Source: Rhipicephalus microplus (taxonomy: Eukaryota; Arthropoda; Arachnida; Ixodida; Ixodidae). From it: DNA of 64,000 bases. Each line of letters opens with the position of its first letter. The stretch's first letter is position 1. Shown here piece after piece: positions 10,069 through 20,068 of the stretch. Location: NCBI RefSeq assembly GCF_043290135.1, contig NC_134701.1:31275501-31339500 (forward strand). The letters run 5' to 3'. Below the pieces are notes generated by a model. It had not been told where the DNA came from. It worked only from the letters and a program-made list of their open reading frames with translations, and did no database searches. The translations under genes and the position numbers were made by a program.

Positions 10069-11439
10069 ACGAGGGCTTGGGGAACGTCCCCGTGCCATCG
10101 TACTGAGACGTGGTCCAATAGCTGCGGGTCGTCGTGGAGATGGAGACCGCGATTGACGCCGTGGGAAAGGCAGACGTTGCTGCGCGAGGTAGTCCTCAAT
10201 TTCTCTTGGCCTCTGACCAACTAGGGGACGAGGCGAATGAATAGAGAAACCGCGCAGTCCAAGTTGTCGGTATGGACATTCCCGGTAGATGTGACCGGCT
10301 TCACCGCAATGGAAGCAGAGGGGTCTTCTATCCGACGTACGCCAAATATCGGACTTCCGCGGAGGGGCACGGCGACCGTCGATGTCCAAACCAGCATGCG
10401 CAGATTGAATTGAAACTGGCGGCATCGTCTGGATTGGGACTGCAGGGCTTGAGACCGGCATGGAAGTGCGCAGAGCTTCGGCATATGTGCGGTTCCCAAC
10501 ATCAGTGGACGCAGGAGGTGGTTCTAGATTTGTAACCGTTGGTTGAGGGCGACGGCTGTGAAGCACCTGCTGGACCTCGTCCCGAATAATATTGGTGATG
10601 CTGCTTACCTCCGGCTGTCTCGCCCCGTGTAGTTTCGCGATTTCCTCGCGGACGACGGAGCGGACGATTTCGCGAATCCACTCAATGCTGTTGCTCCCGA
10701 AGCTGGCGGAAAATTCAGTAGGTGATGCAGAATTCACTTGCCGGTTGAGTAGGGCTGACCGCTGATGAAGTACCCTCTCCATCGTAGTGGCTTCGGTCAG
10801 GAATTCTGCTACACTCTTCGGAGGACTCCGCACTAGACCAGCAAAAAGCTGCTCCTTCACGCCTCGCATCAGATAGCGTAGCTTTTTTTCTTCTGGCATT
10901 GCCGGATCCGCTCGCCTGAAAAGCTGCGTCATGTCCTCCACGTACATGGTGACGGTCTCATTAGGCATCTGGATGCGTGAATGCAATGCACGTTCAGCAC
11001 GATCGCGGCGGTCGGGGCTCCGGTAGGTCTCCAAGAGGCGATGCTGGAACTCGCGCCAGGATGTCAAGACATCACTTCTGTTCATGAACCACGTTCGGGC
11101 GCCGTCTTTCAAACACGCGTAGACGTTGCGGAGTTTGGCGGCTTCGTCCCAGTAGTTGATCGCTGCGACGTGTTCGAACTCGCTCAGCCAGTCGTCCACA
11201 TCTTCAAACAGCTCTCCGTGAAAGGGACTAGGCATCAGCGGGTTCTGGACAGTGCAATAAATTGGTGCCGACGACGTAGGAGTTTCCATGACGCCTTGAG
11301 GCGAAGTCATAGTCGCTCTATGGATAAGCTGTGCCGGTGTCTCTGGTGGTAGGCCTCGTTGGCGGCGGCTTGTTCTGTGAACTGGCGTGTCCACGGGCAC
11401 AGGGCTTGTGTTCCGGCTCCTGGATGGGCTCTTGTGCAT
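10057..11439 (-). CDS. gag: Gag protein of Ty3/gypsy-type retrotransposon
   Basis: The 460-residue product starts at the ATG 44 bases after the 5' LTR. The central part resembles the retrotransposon Gag capsid domain ('FHGELFEDVDDWLSEFEHVA', 'LKDGARTWF', 'FRRADPAMPEEKKLRYLMRG'). One CCHC zinc knuckle, 'CFHCGEAGHIYREC', lies near residue 375 and is followed by an Arg/Ser/Pro-rich basic tail for nucleic-acid binding. The frame is intact. It should form the particle in which reverse transcription takes place. Confidence 0.88.
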   Translation of the reverse strand: MHKSPSRSRNTSPVPVDTPVHRTSRRQRGLPPETPAQLIHRATMTSPQGVMETPTSSAPIYCTVQNPLMPSPFHGELFEDVDDWLSEFEHVAAINYWDEAAKLRNVYACLKDGARTWFMNRSDVLTSWREFQHRLLETYRSPDRRDRAERALHSRIQMPNETVTMYVEDMTQLFRRADPAMPEEKKLRYLMRGVKEQLFAGLVRSPPKSVAEFLTEATTMERVLHQRSALLNRQVNSASPTEFSASFGSNSIEWIREIVRSVVREEIAKLHGARQPEVSSITNIIRDEVQQVLHSRRPQPTVTNLEPPPASTDVGNRTYAEALRTSMPVSSPAVPIQTMPPVSIQSAHAGLDIDGRRAPPRKSDIWRTSDRRPLCFHCGEAGHIYRECPYRQLGLRGFSIHSPRPLVGQRPREIEDYLAQQRLPFPRRQSRSPSPRRPAAIGPRLSTMARGRSPSPRREN

Positions 11440-11461
11440 GGGGTGCGTCGTCAGTTGTCGT

Positions 11462-11478
11462 ACCCAGCAGCTCCACCA
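11462..11478 (-). other. Primer-binding site of the LTR retrotransposon
   Basis: Four bases after the 5' LTR, the minus strand reads TGGTGGAGCTGCTGGG. Its complement ends ...CTCCACCA, as expected for the CCA end of a tRNA. I cannot say which tRNA. Confidence 0.6.
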
Positions 11479-11482
11479 ATCT

Positions 11483-11681
11483 TGTCACCAATCTTGTCTC
11501 ACTCAAGGAAACCTTCCGCAGAACTGCTCGTCAAGCTAGGACAAAAAGAAAAACTGCTCCAACCCAACCTCTTCGTCCTCTTCCACACGAAAACCACGCG
11601 AATTCATGCGGCATTAAAAAGCGGCTCAATCCCAACCTCTTCGTCCTCTTCCACACGAAAACCACGCGAATTCATGCGGCA
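11483..11681 (-). repeat. 5' LTR (199 bp)
   Basis: TG...CA termini, apparently identical to the LTR at 6046-6244. Transcription of the element should start here and run toward lower coordinates. Confidence 0.9.
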
Positions 11682-12362
11682 ATATTGACTGGGCAAATTC
11701 TCCTTTCTTGTTTACATCCGAATGTAAAGCAGAAGGCACGACTCTCTCCGGCTCGGAACCTTTTTCTTTAACCTTTTTTCCGGTTAAGCGAGTTCATATA
11801 TCGCATGAACGTTAGAATTGAGTACGAAAAAAAATGAATACGGTCATTCTATTGCCATCGACACTTCAAAAATGGCCGCCCCTTATGTGCGTTGGCATGG
11901 CCAACTCCTCCTCTAGGAAGATGCCTGCCGCATGAGAAAAAAAAAACAGCTGCCACACCCTTTCCCTCTCTCATTCTGAAAATGTTCTCGGTCGCTAGCG
12001 TCACCTGCGGCGGACGGTGCAACAACTCAACACTTTGCATAGCCTCCGAAACAGTGGTGCACAGTTGCAGGTCTCGAACAACTCGAGACTTACGCGCCCC
12101 TATGGGCCGCAGATGAAAAACGCTTAGCTGGTACCGCCCGTCGCCGTGATGATAGAGTCGTTCGCGAGCGCCACCACGCGGAGCTTGTTTAAAACTGAAG
12201 GCAGGCCAACTCTGCTGGGAGCGCGAGCCATTCCTCAGGCATTTTTCTAGAGCAGGTGTTGGCATGGCGTGTCGGCCATTTCTGCCAATGTGTTTACCTT
12301 GTGCGGCACTCCGTACGTGTGCTGAGGAGTTAGTCATATTGTAGTGCATTTACATCGACAGC

Positions 12363-13586
12363 ATGGAAGGGCCGACTCCGAAGACTCGACGAGTGCACCA
12401 CGATGCCACATTTTAAAGAAAAGTAATCGCGTGTGCAGAAACGGACGAAAATTGGGCCGCATCGCGGTCATTCGGAGTTCCTGAACGTGCGGGACTGGTG
12501 GAAACAGAAGCAGAAGATTGTCGACTGCAAAGCTTCACGTAAAGGCTTCAGTGGACTGCAGCAGGGTCGGTTTCCGAAAATGGAAGAGCTGCTCGCCGAG
12601 TATGTGCTTGAACAGCGAGCGGCACAGCGGCCCGTGACGACAGAACTGCTCCAAGTGCGGGCTATGCAGTTAGCCTTGGAAAAAGGGCTAACGCGGAGCC
12701 AGTTCAAAGCAAGCAGGTGCTGGCTAAGTAACTTTATGAAAAGGAAAGGATTTTCCCTCCGAAGGCAAACGGGCATATGCCAAAAATTGCCGGAGGAGTA
12801 CGAAGAAAAACTCACGTTTTCAGAGCTTCGTCCTCAACTTGCGGCTCAACAATGGCTACCTGCTTGGGCAAATCGAGAATGCCGATCAGAAGCCTCTGTA
12901 CTTCGACATGCCTGGCACCACAACCGTCGAGAGAAGAAGGGGGCGAAACAAGTTCGCGTGCTGACATCGGGCCACGAAAAAACTAGGGTAACGGCAATGC
13001 TCTGTTGCACGTCGGATGGGCACAAGCTTCCCCCGTAACCGCCATTTACGCGGAAAACGCTCCCGAAAGGAGTAGTTTTCCCGAGTGGTGTGATCGTGCA
13101 AGCCAACGAGAAAGGTTGGATGACGACGGACCTGGTCGCCGATTGGATCCATCACGTCTGGCGGAAGCGGCCTGGTGCCAATTTGGGCCTGTGAGCGATG
13201 CTCGTGCTCGACGCGTTCAGGTGCCATCTCGACCAGCGGATCAAGAACAAGCTCGCTGCGTGCAATACGGACCTTGTAGTCATACCTGGCGGCATGACGT
13301 CACAACTTCAACCACTGGATGTCTGCCTGAACAAGCCGTTGAAGGACAAGATGCGGGCGCTTTACACCGACTGGCTGATCAATGAACGACATGATTTCAC
13401 GGTAGGCAACAGGATGAAGCGCGCCTCTCTGCGTGGGTGAAGGACGCGTGGTGTGCAATACCATCAGCCATGGTGATCAAGGCATTCAAGAAATGTGGCA
13501 TCTCGAATGCCATGGACAATACCGAGGATAAGATGCTTTGGGCTGTTGACAGTGATAAGGAGTTGTCTGACAGCGACGAGGACTGA
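12363..13586 (+). pseudogene. Tigger-A transposase, near full length but frameshifted
   Basis: The product starts 'MEGPTPKTRRVHHDATF' and reads through a pogo-type helix-turn-helix and a CENP-B-type domain ('RGFSLRRQTGICQKLPEEYE'-like). A DDE core follows with 'GVVTTDLVADWI' and 'MLVLDAFRCHLDQRIK', where Asp is the second catalytic residue, then 'IPGGMTSQLQPLDVCLNKPL'. The acidic C-terminus 'DKELSDSDED' ends at the TGA at 13584-13586. Frameshifts near 12430, 12900-13000 and 13190 and a stop after 'RPGANLGL' break it. It is fuller than copy 1. Confidence 0.78.
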
Positions 13587-13685
13587 CCTATTACGCGACT
13601 CGTAACACCGCCGTAGTGGTCACAGTTTTAGCTACAGGGCTGGCTGTTTGACTGTGTTTTATCTTTTGGAACTTCAGTGCATTAA

Positions 13686-16675
13686 GGGGGCACACGGGTC
13701 TTTGGGGCCGAAAAATTGCCCAAAAACGAATTTTTTTTAGATGTCATTTTTGAAATCTACAGGTATTTTTCTATTAGTTTGCTCAGTTTTTCCTCCGAAA
13801 AGTTGGTACTTGAACAGTAACAGCTATTTATAAAAGCCGTACGGGCTCGATTTGGCAAGATTCTGACGCCAAAATGGCAATTTTTCAATAATTCCCCGCG
13901 GCTGCGCCACGGGCAGTATCGCAGTGGATCTAGGTCTCATTTGAAAGCGCGGTCTTCGGTATTCAATTTCCCGCCACTCTGGCTCCTGTCCGCTCATTGG
14001 TAGAGTAGAAAACACGCGCCACAAAAAAGCAAAAATACGCGTTCCTATTCGCCGGCGAGCGCACGTGACTAAACAGCGCAACGCGATTGGCCGCAAGCGG
14101 CGTGTGTTGTCTGCTTCGCGCCGTCGGCGGCGCAGTCAGGTGCCATATTGCTCGGACTGAAAACGACGGATTAGCCAAGGATCGCGCGCGATGTGGAAAG
14201 CCAGAAGGAAATTCCACACAAGGAATCAGTACGGCAAAAAAAGAAAAAAGTCCCTCCTCGAGAATTTCAAAGGCCGTTCCGCGTCAGCGAGGAGCGCTGA
14301 ACGAGCAAGCGACCCACCTTCCGTGGCCAGCGGCGAGGCCCCTGGTAACATAGGCCTAGCACCTCCGCCGCCGCCCGCTCAAGATAACGCATCCGGCAGC
14401 GGCCGCGTTCGTCTTGACACAGCAGTGCTGCACCCGTTAGAAGTGGCAGAGGTGCGTCGCAACGCCGAAAACAAGCTGCAAGAGCTCGCTTCAACTGGAG
14501 CAACACAACGCAAGTGCGGCCTGTTAGCCGATATCGACGATGCCGCAGCCACGCCGCTGGACGAAACACAGTTTTTGATCGTGAGTTTGGACCAGGTGAA
14601 CGAACTGATGCGTGCAGTGAAGTGCAAATTGTGCTCCGGTGATGTAAACATCGGCAAAGAGGACAGGGAGTACGGCCTTGCCGTAAAGCTAGTGCTTACG
14701 TGCGCGACCTGCGGCGATGTGTCGGTGGCATGGAGCTCGCCGCGCGTTGACGGCGAGAGCAAGGCAAAGCCGTTTGCCATCAATGTTTTGGGCGCGCGCG
14801 CTATGCAGTCTACTGGCAATCAGCAAACGGCATTCAACGACGTTTTTTCAACGATGAACATTTCTTCGCGAGGCTACGTGAAGACGAAACTGACGGCCGC
14901 AGCTGTTCGTGCGTCGGAAAAGCTGCCCGCGGAGTGCGCGCGATCGGTTCGGGAACTGTACGCGGAACTGGACCTCGGCAACCCGGGCAACATCGCTGTG
15001 TCGTACGACGGTTCCTGGATGACGAGGGGACACTCGTCGCACATCGGAGTCGGCACAGTTATCGAGTTGTTTACGGGGCTTGTGCTCGATTTTGTCGTGC
15101 TCTGCAATTTTTGTGCCGGCTGCGAGCGGGCGCCTAAAGAAAGTGACCCGTCCTACGACGAGTGGAAAGCGAACCACCACTGCCAGAAAAACAGCACAAA
15201 AAAAAAAGCTGGAGAGATGGAAGTGGAAGCTGCCCTCATTCTGTTTCAGAGGTCGTGGGAGCGTCATAAGCTGAGATACACTCCAGTTCTTTCTGATGGC
15301 GACTGCCGCACCTACCCTGCTTTGAAGGAAGCAGATGTGTATGGTTTTATAAAGGTAACCAAAGAGGAATGTGTGAACCACGTCCAGAAGAGGATGGGCA
15401 CGCAACTGCGCAATCTCCCCAAGCAGAGGCCAGCTGGCTCTGAGAGCCTCAGTGGTAGGGGGCGGCTGACTGGTGACATGGTTAACAAATTGACCTCTTA
15501 CTATGGCTGGGCCATCAAATCTCACAAAGGGGACGTGCCAGCCATGCACAATGCTGTGATGGCCACATACCACCATGTGACGTCCAACGATGCCGTGTCC
15601 AACCACAGCCTGTGCCCTACAGGTCCTGACTCGTGGTGCCGCCAGAACGCTGCCAAGGCCAGGGGTGAGCCGGCCCCCAAACACCGCTACAACCTGCCGC
15701 CGCATGTCTGTGAGGCCTTGCTTCCAGTGTACGAACGCTTAGCGGACAAGAAGCTGCTGGAGCGCTGCCAGCGAGGCAAGACTCAGAACAGTAATGAAAG
15801 TCTCCACTCTGTGATTTGGTCGCTGGCCCCGAAGGAGCGCCATGCATCACTGCACAGTGTAGAAGCTGCGGTCGCCGAGGCAGTGATGAGGTTTAATGCC
15901 GGAAGTCAAGTAACATCATCCAAGATCCTCAAAGAGCTGTGCATGAACCCCGGCCTACTGAGTAGCAAACGCATGGCTGAAAAAGACCGCCGCCGAACCA
16001 GGGACTCTACCCTCAGGCGTGCGTCTGCAGAAAATGTGCAGCGGACGCTCAAGAAGCGGCACCTGGATGCCAGCAGTCAAGGGGACTATGCTTCTGGGGC
16101 CTACTAGTCATTTCGCTCCAAAAATGTACAGAATGTTTTACCGTTTACATTAAACATGGCACCGTTGTGTTTTTTGCCATTTTCTCAAAATGCATATTTT
16201 TGACGTTTAGGAAATTCTTGAGAGGTACATCTCGGCATGCGGTGCAGCTAGAAAGATAATTTCTTTTGCATTGTCAAGCTGAATGTTTAAACCTTGAAGT
16301 AAGGGAAACAGGTGTTGCAGTTCACGTTTAAATAATTGTTTAAATAACTGGTTAGCAGGCATAATTTAAACCGAGAAATTAGAATTGATGTAAACTTGCA
16401 TGTGTGATTGCCAGACAAAAAAACTGTTTCCGTCATTTCATTCTCCACAACTTCTAGTATCTATTCATGTCATGCTACTAATTTTTTGTTGACTAGTTTT
16501 TTTTCTATTGTTCTCAAGAACAATCACAAGATTTTTAGTGATCTCGGGAACTAATTAGCTTACATCAAAACTAATTGGATATTTGAAATCAGCTAAAAAA
16601 ACTGAACAAGCTCATGGAGTTTCATTAAAATTGGTTGGAAAGCAAAAAAAAAGTTTCTAAGACCAGTGTGCCCCC
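13686..16675 (+). mobile_element. Autonomous TTAA-target transposon 1 (Kolobok/Mutator-like), 2,990 bp
   Basis: Terminal inverted repeats are GGGGGCACACGGGTCTT (13686-13702) and its complement with one mismatch (16659-16675). TTAA flanks lie at 13682-13685 and 16676-16679. It contains one intact transposase gene. TTAA target sites are known for piggyBac and Kolobok superfamilies, and the protein is not piggyBac-like. It sits in the 3' untranslated part of Tigger-A copy 2. Confidence 0.9.
14191..16107 (+). CDS. Transposase with Mutator-like (PF20700-type) domain, 638 aa, intact
   Basis: A basic N-terminus ('KKRKKSLLENFKGR') and a Pro-rich linker are followed by a CxxC..CxxC zinc ribbon ('VKCKLC' and 'LTCATCG', near residues 150-180) and the catalytic domain. 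Candidate acidic residues are Asp273 in 'SYDGSWMTRGHSSH', Asp369/371 in 'LSDGDCRTY' and Glu536 in 'TQNSNESLHSVIWSL'. Cys/His residues 'CNFCAGC' and 'CPTG.DSWC' lie between. It ends 'SQGDYASGAY', a tail also seen in the neighbouring transposase ('SQDYCPGGF'). The start fits because the basic motif after Met aligns with the neighbour's. I recall the domain from Pfam as 'Mutator-like transposase'; a profile search should confirm it. No defects are seen, so it may be active. Confidence 0.85.
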   Translation: MWKARRKFHTRNQYGKKRKKSLLENFKGRSASARSAERASDPPSVASGEAPGNIGLAPPPPPAQDNASGSGRVRLDTAVLHPLEVAEVRRNAENKLQELASTGATQRKCGLLADIDDAAATPLDETQFLIVSLDQVNELMRAVKCKLCSGDVNIGKEDREYGLAVKLVLTCATCGDVSVAWSSPRVDGESKAKPFAINVLGARAMQSTGNQQTAFNDVFSTMNISSRGYVKTKLTAAAVRASEKLPAECARSVRELYAELDLGNPGNIAVSYDGSWMTRGHSSHIGVGTVIELFTGLVLDFVVLCNFCAGCERAPKESDPSYDEWKANHHCQKNSTKKKAGEMEVEAALILFQRSWERHKLRYTPVLSDGDCRTYPALKEADVYGFIKVTKEECVNHVQKRMGTQLRNLPKQRPAGSESLSGRGRLTGDMVNKLTSYYGWAIKSHKGDVPAMHNAVMATYHHVTSNDAVSNHSLCPTGPDSWCRQNAAKARGEPAPKHRYNLPPHVCEALLPVYERLADKKLLERCQRGKTQNSNESLHSVIWSLAPKERHASLHSVEAAVAEAVMRFNAGSQVTSSKILKELCMNPGLLSSKRMAEKDRRRTRDSTLRRASAENVQRTLKKRHLDASSQGDYASGAY

Positions 16676-16679
16676 TTAA
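16676..16679. other. Single TTAA shared by two adjacent transposons
   Basis: This TTAA is both the right flank of element 1 (ending 16675) and the left flank of element 2 (starting 16680). Outer TTAAs are at 13682-13685 and 19879-19882. One element therefore used the other's target duplication as its own target. Confidence 0.9.
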
Positions 16680-19600
16680 GGGGGGACGTGGCAAGTAAAA
16701 CTAATTTTTTTATTAATGTACTGTTTGTGATGAAATTTGGTGTGTGTATGTGGATGATTGTGAGGATTCCAAATATGAAAACCGTTTTCAAATACCTCTT
16801 GTACTTTTTGAGTTACAAGCATAATTATACTAATTATTGCTCTTCACACTTAAAGAGATAATTATTGCTAAATGAAATTATTTTTTCATATTATTATGTT
16901 CCCAAAGCATCAACTTGTGCAAAGAAGCTATTAGTTGATTTTTCTAGTTCTTGTAACCATAAATAAAATTTTTAAAACATGGATGTTGTTTTGCGCACAC
17001 ATCGCAGTAATTATAAAATGTGTTCTAAAAATTTTAAATGATGAGTAAGAAGAGAGATAAAGCTTTATTGCACTGCTAAAGGCCTCCTGAGCCTAGTGCA
17101 AAAAACGGAACGACTCTATCAGTCTTTGTTAGAAAATGACAGATGTTCTAGCGAAGGCACATAGGCGAAAATCAAGAGTTGAGAAAACTGACTTTGAAAG
17201 TTCACTCTTGTTTGGAAGTTCACAACATGCCTAAAACACTCAGAATCCTCCTGGGCAGTAATCCTGAGATGCTGTGGCCTTGGCCTCTGTAGAGCGCAAC
17301 CCAGTTTTGCGCTTCTTTGTCGTGGAAAAATGCGCCTTTTGAGCCCTCTTTACCCTTTTGGCATCCTTTTTGGCTGCTCGCCGCAAAGAGCAGTCTCCTG
17401 GATTGAAGCCCAGTTGAGCAGTGATCTCTTGCAGCGCACTCTTGCAGCCACCATTGAAACGGCAGACTGCATCTGCAACTGCACTTTCCACACTTCGAAG
17501 GGAGGCGAACTGGCTCTTGGACTGGAGTGACCAAATGAGGCTGTTCATACTCTCCACAGCGTTCTGGGTTTTTCCCTGCGCACACCTTTCAAGGAGCTCT
17601 TTGTTCGAGAGGCGCTTGTAGATTGGCAGCAGTGCCACTCGCACGTGAGGGGGCAGTTTATGTTTGTGAGGCGGCAGCGGCTCTCCCTTGGCCAATGCCT
17701 GATTGTGCGGGCACCAGGAGTCAGTCCCACTTGGGCACAGGTTGTGGTGTGGATCCTGGTCTGTGGATGTTACATGGTAATAAGTGGCCATGATGGCCCT
17801 CTCCATGCCAGGAACATCGTTGGGGTGGCTCTTAATGGCCCAGCCATAATAATTCGTCAACTTCTTTATCAGGCCCTGCGTCAGCCGGCCTTTGCCACCC
17901 ATGCTCAGTCCTCGGCCTTTGGATTTGTGCTCATCAAGAAGGTTGTGCAAGGAAGTGCCCATTCTTTTTTTCACATGGTTCACACACTCCTGTTTCTTAA
18001 TCACCATGTAGCCATACACCTTGTCTTGCGTGAGGGCAAGGTACGTACGGCTGTCACCGTCGCAGAGCACATTGATGTATCGAAGCTTGTACTTGGTAAA
18101 CGATCTTTCAAACATGATCCTAGCTGCTTCTACTTCCATTTGGCCTGCATTAGCATCGGTGTTCTTTTGGCACTGTGGCTTGTGTTTCTCAAGCCACTCC
18201 TCATAGTTGTCGTCACCAGGCTTGGGGCCAACAGCACAGCCTTGGCAGTAGTTGGACAGGACACAGTGGTCCAAGACCAAGCCTGTGTACAGCTCGATTA
18301 CACAGCCCACGCCAATATGACTTCTGTGCCCCCTCGTCATCCACGTGCCGTCGTAAATGACGTCAATGTTGCCTGGCACTCCTCCTAGGTCCTTGTAAAT
18401 GTCATGCACCTTCTGTGCACTTTCTGCTTCAATGCGGGTGGCAGCTGATGTGGTGGCAGGGTGGCTGTACTTCCTTTGCAGTCTCTGGTAGGACTTGTGG
18501 TGCAGTGCTCGATGCGAAATGTCCATCGCAGAAAAAATGTCATTTATGGCAGATTGTTTTCTGCCAACTGACTGCACAGCCCTCAAAGCACGCACGTTTA
18601 CCTCAAAGGGGTTCGTTTTTTGTTGCCCGGAGCACCTCGGGGACGACCACGCACTGTTCACTCTGCCACAATTGTCACAAAAAAGTTCCATCCTCGCTGC
18701 GAGTCCAAGGCAGTGCGTAGTCTCGAGGCGTATCGACCCTTCGTCGCACTTGTTGCACTTTACTGACGAAAGCAGACCGTTCAGCATCTTCTTATTTACA
18801 ATGAAGAATGTGGAGTCCTTACCGCCGTCATTTTCGTCGCAGCCTTCGTTCAGAAGCTCGAGCTTCCGCTTTGAAGCGGACTTCGATGCTACGGCATCCA
18901 AAACATCCCGCCTTGTCTGCGCCCGCTGCGCGATTTCTTCACTGCTCGGAATCTGGGCCGAAACTCGCGATAGAATGTTCGACGCGCGCACGCCCGGAGT
19001 TGCAACGGCTGCCGACGCGGTGCCACCGCAAGCGGGTTTGCAAGAGCGTCCATCACGGTCGACGGCATCCGGCGGTCTGACATACGACGATGTGGCACCT
19101 TCCACACTCTCGGCCTCACAACAATCAGCGAAGGGTCTGAGTAGAGGCTCCGTGACGCTTGAAGAGCATGCTCCGTCCGGAACTGCGACTGGGACGGCAG
19201 CCGCAGTCGTCTGCCCTTTGTTCCAAGCTTTCCGACGCTTGCCGTACTTGTGGACGCTCCGGAACTTTTTTTGCGGCAACATAGCACCGCAGTATGAGCA
19301 AGCACTCAGAAGAGACCACCGATGTAAACAAAGCTTGGTAAAAAAAAGCACGCGAACTATCACAAAAACAGCAAACTGGCAAAAAACGAAGCGAACGCCG
19401 GATGATTCTCGACACGGCGGCCGCAGATGCGCTCGCGCTTCCAAGGTTGCCAAGGTGCGCGGCGCAGCTTTGACCAGTAAGAGGTCGCGCCTGCTACCAC
19501 GTGACCCGCGCAGCCAATTGCCGTTCTTCGTTTTCGTTTTTTTACTTGCTCCTCGCGCTTTTATTTTCACTCGGCGAAATACGAGACCGCGACCATCAGG

Positions 19601-19878
19601 AAGCCGGCTTTCTCCTCTTTCCAAAGCTACCAAAATGGCGGCCCACGGTCAACAACTTGGCGCGTTTGTGCGGCGTGAACAACACCGTTTCAGGGGCTTT
19701 TTTTTCGCACTTTTCGGCGACTAGCCTCGGCAAAAACACTATTTGCGGGATTTGTAGCGCACGTTTCGCTGTAATATTTTAGAACAAGGAAGTTGAAAAT
19801 CTGAAGATTACGAAAAAAAATAAATCAGAAAATCGCATATTTTGACCAAGATCGGCACTTTACTTGCCGCGCCCCCCC
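16680..19878 (-). mobile_element. Autonomous TTAA-target transposon 2 (Kolobok/Mutator-like), 3,199 bp
   Basis: Terminal inverted repeats of about 20 bp are GGGGGGACGTGGCAAGTAAA at 16680 and, at 19878 on the other strand, GGGGGGGCGCGGCAAGTAAA. TTAA lies on both sides. It contains one intact transposase gene on the minus strand. Apart from the G-run, its termini differ from those of element 1, so it is a separate family. Confidence 0.9.
17240..19282 (-). CDS. Transposase with Mutator-like (PF20700-type) domain, 680 aa, intact
   Basis: It has the same plan as the protein at 14191. The chosen start 'MLPQKKFRSVHKYGKRRK' aligns with that protein's basic N-terminus. The frame is open for 117 more codons upstream, but that part is hydrophobic and unmatched, so I treat it as untranslated. 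It shows a zinc ribbon ('VKCNKC', 'LFCDNCG') and catalytic candidates in 'IYDGTWMTRGHRSHIG', 'LCDGDSRTYLAL' and 'TQNAVESMNSLIWSL', and ends 'SQDYCPGGF'. No frame breaks are visible. It is clearly homologous to, but well diverged from, the neighbour, so the two families were independent before meeting here. Confidence 0.85.
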   Translation of the reverse strand: MLPQKKFRSVHKYGKRRKAWNKGQTTAAAVPVAVPDGACSSSVTEPLLRPFADCCEAESVEGATSSYVRPPDAVDRDGRSCKPACGGTASAAVATPGVRASNILSRVSAQIPSSEEIAQRAQTRRDVLDAVASKSASKRKLELLNEGCDENDGGKDSTFFIVNKKMLNGLLSSVKCNKCDEGSIRLETTHCLGLAARMELFCDNCGRVNSAWSSPRCSGQQKTNPFEVNVRALRAVQSVGRKQSAINDIFSAMDISHRALHHKSYQRLQRKYSHPATTSAATRIEAESAQKVHDIYKDLGGVPGNIDVIYDGTWMTRGHRSHIGVGCVIELYTGLVLDHCVLSNYCQGCAVGPKPGDDNYEEWLEKHKPQCQKNTDANAGQMEVEAARIMFERSFTKYKLRYINVLCDGDSRTYLALTQDKVYGYMVIKKQECVNHVKKRMGTSLHNLLDEHKSKGRGLSMGGKGRLTQGLIKKLTNYYGWAIKSHPNDVPGMERAIMATYYHVTSTDQDPHHNLCPSGTDSWCPHNQALAKGEPLPPHKHKLPPHVRVALLPIYKRLSNKELLERCAQGKTQNAVESMNSLIWSLQSKSQFASLRSVESAVADAVCRFNGGCKSALQEITAQLGFNPGDCSLRRAAKKDAKRVKRAQKAHFSTTKKRKTGLRSTEAKATASQDYCPGGF

Positions 19879-20068
19879 TTAAAACCCAAATACTTGTTCT
19901 CAATGTGCAAAAGTTGACTCCTACGGACTTTTTTTTTTTCTCTCTCCCGTCGCGGAAAACGGGTGCACGTTACAATCGATGTCCTACTTTTTTTTTTCGT
20001 CACGGAAATCGGGTGCGCATTACAATCGAGGGCGCGGTAGAATCGAGTAAATACGGTATATGCACATG

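Larger units (their letters stand above)
6046..11681 (-). mobile_element. Ty3/gypsy-type LTR retrotransposon, 5.6 kb, recent insertion
   Basis: Two 199-bp LTRs beginning TG and ending CA flank gag and pol. The 4-bp target duplication is ATAT (6042-6045 and 11682-11685). On reading, the two LTRs look identical, which indicates a young insertion. Downstream of the 5' LTR is a primer-binding site candidate, and upstream of the 3' LTR a purine tract. Gag, then protease, reverse transcriptase, RNase H and integrase are in the order typical of Ty3/gypsy. No envelope gene is present. It was inserted into the 3' part of the Tigger-C element. Confidence 0.92.
11771..20056 (+). mobile_element. Tigger-A element, copy 2, split by two TTAA transposons
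   Basis: The left part (from about 11771, 'ccggttaagcgagttcat') matches the inner left end of copy 1 at 3119, although its outermost terminus is lost. The right end GAGTAAATACGG (ending 20056, then TA) matches the right end of copy 1. Between transposase (12363-13586) and right end lie 6.2 kb of inserted DNA (13682-19882). Without it, the element would be about 2.1 kb. Confidence 0.75.

Noticed and set aside
14848..15705. 285-codon minus-strand frame
   Set aside because: Antisense shadow of the transposase at 14191-16107.
18495..19724. 409-codon plus-strand frame
   Set aside because: It is antisense to the well-supported transposase at 17240-19282 and has no recognisable domain.
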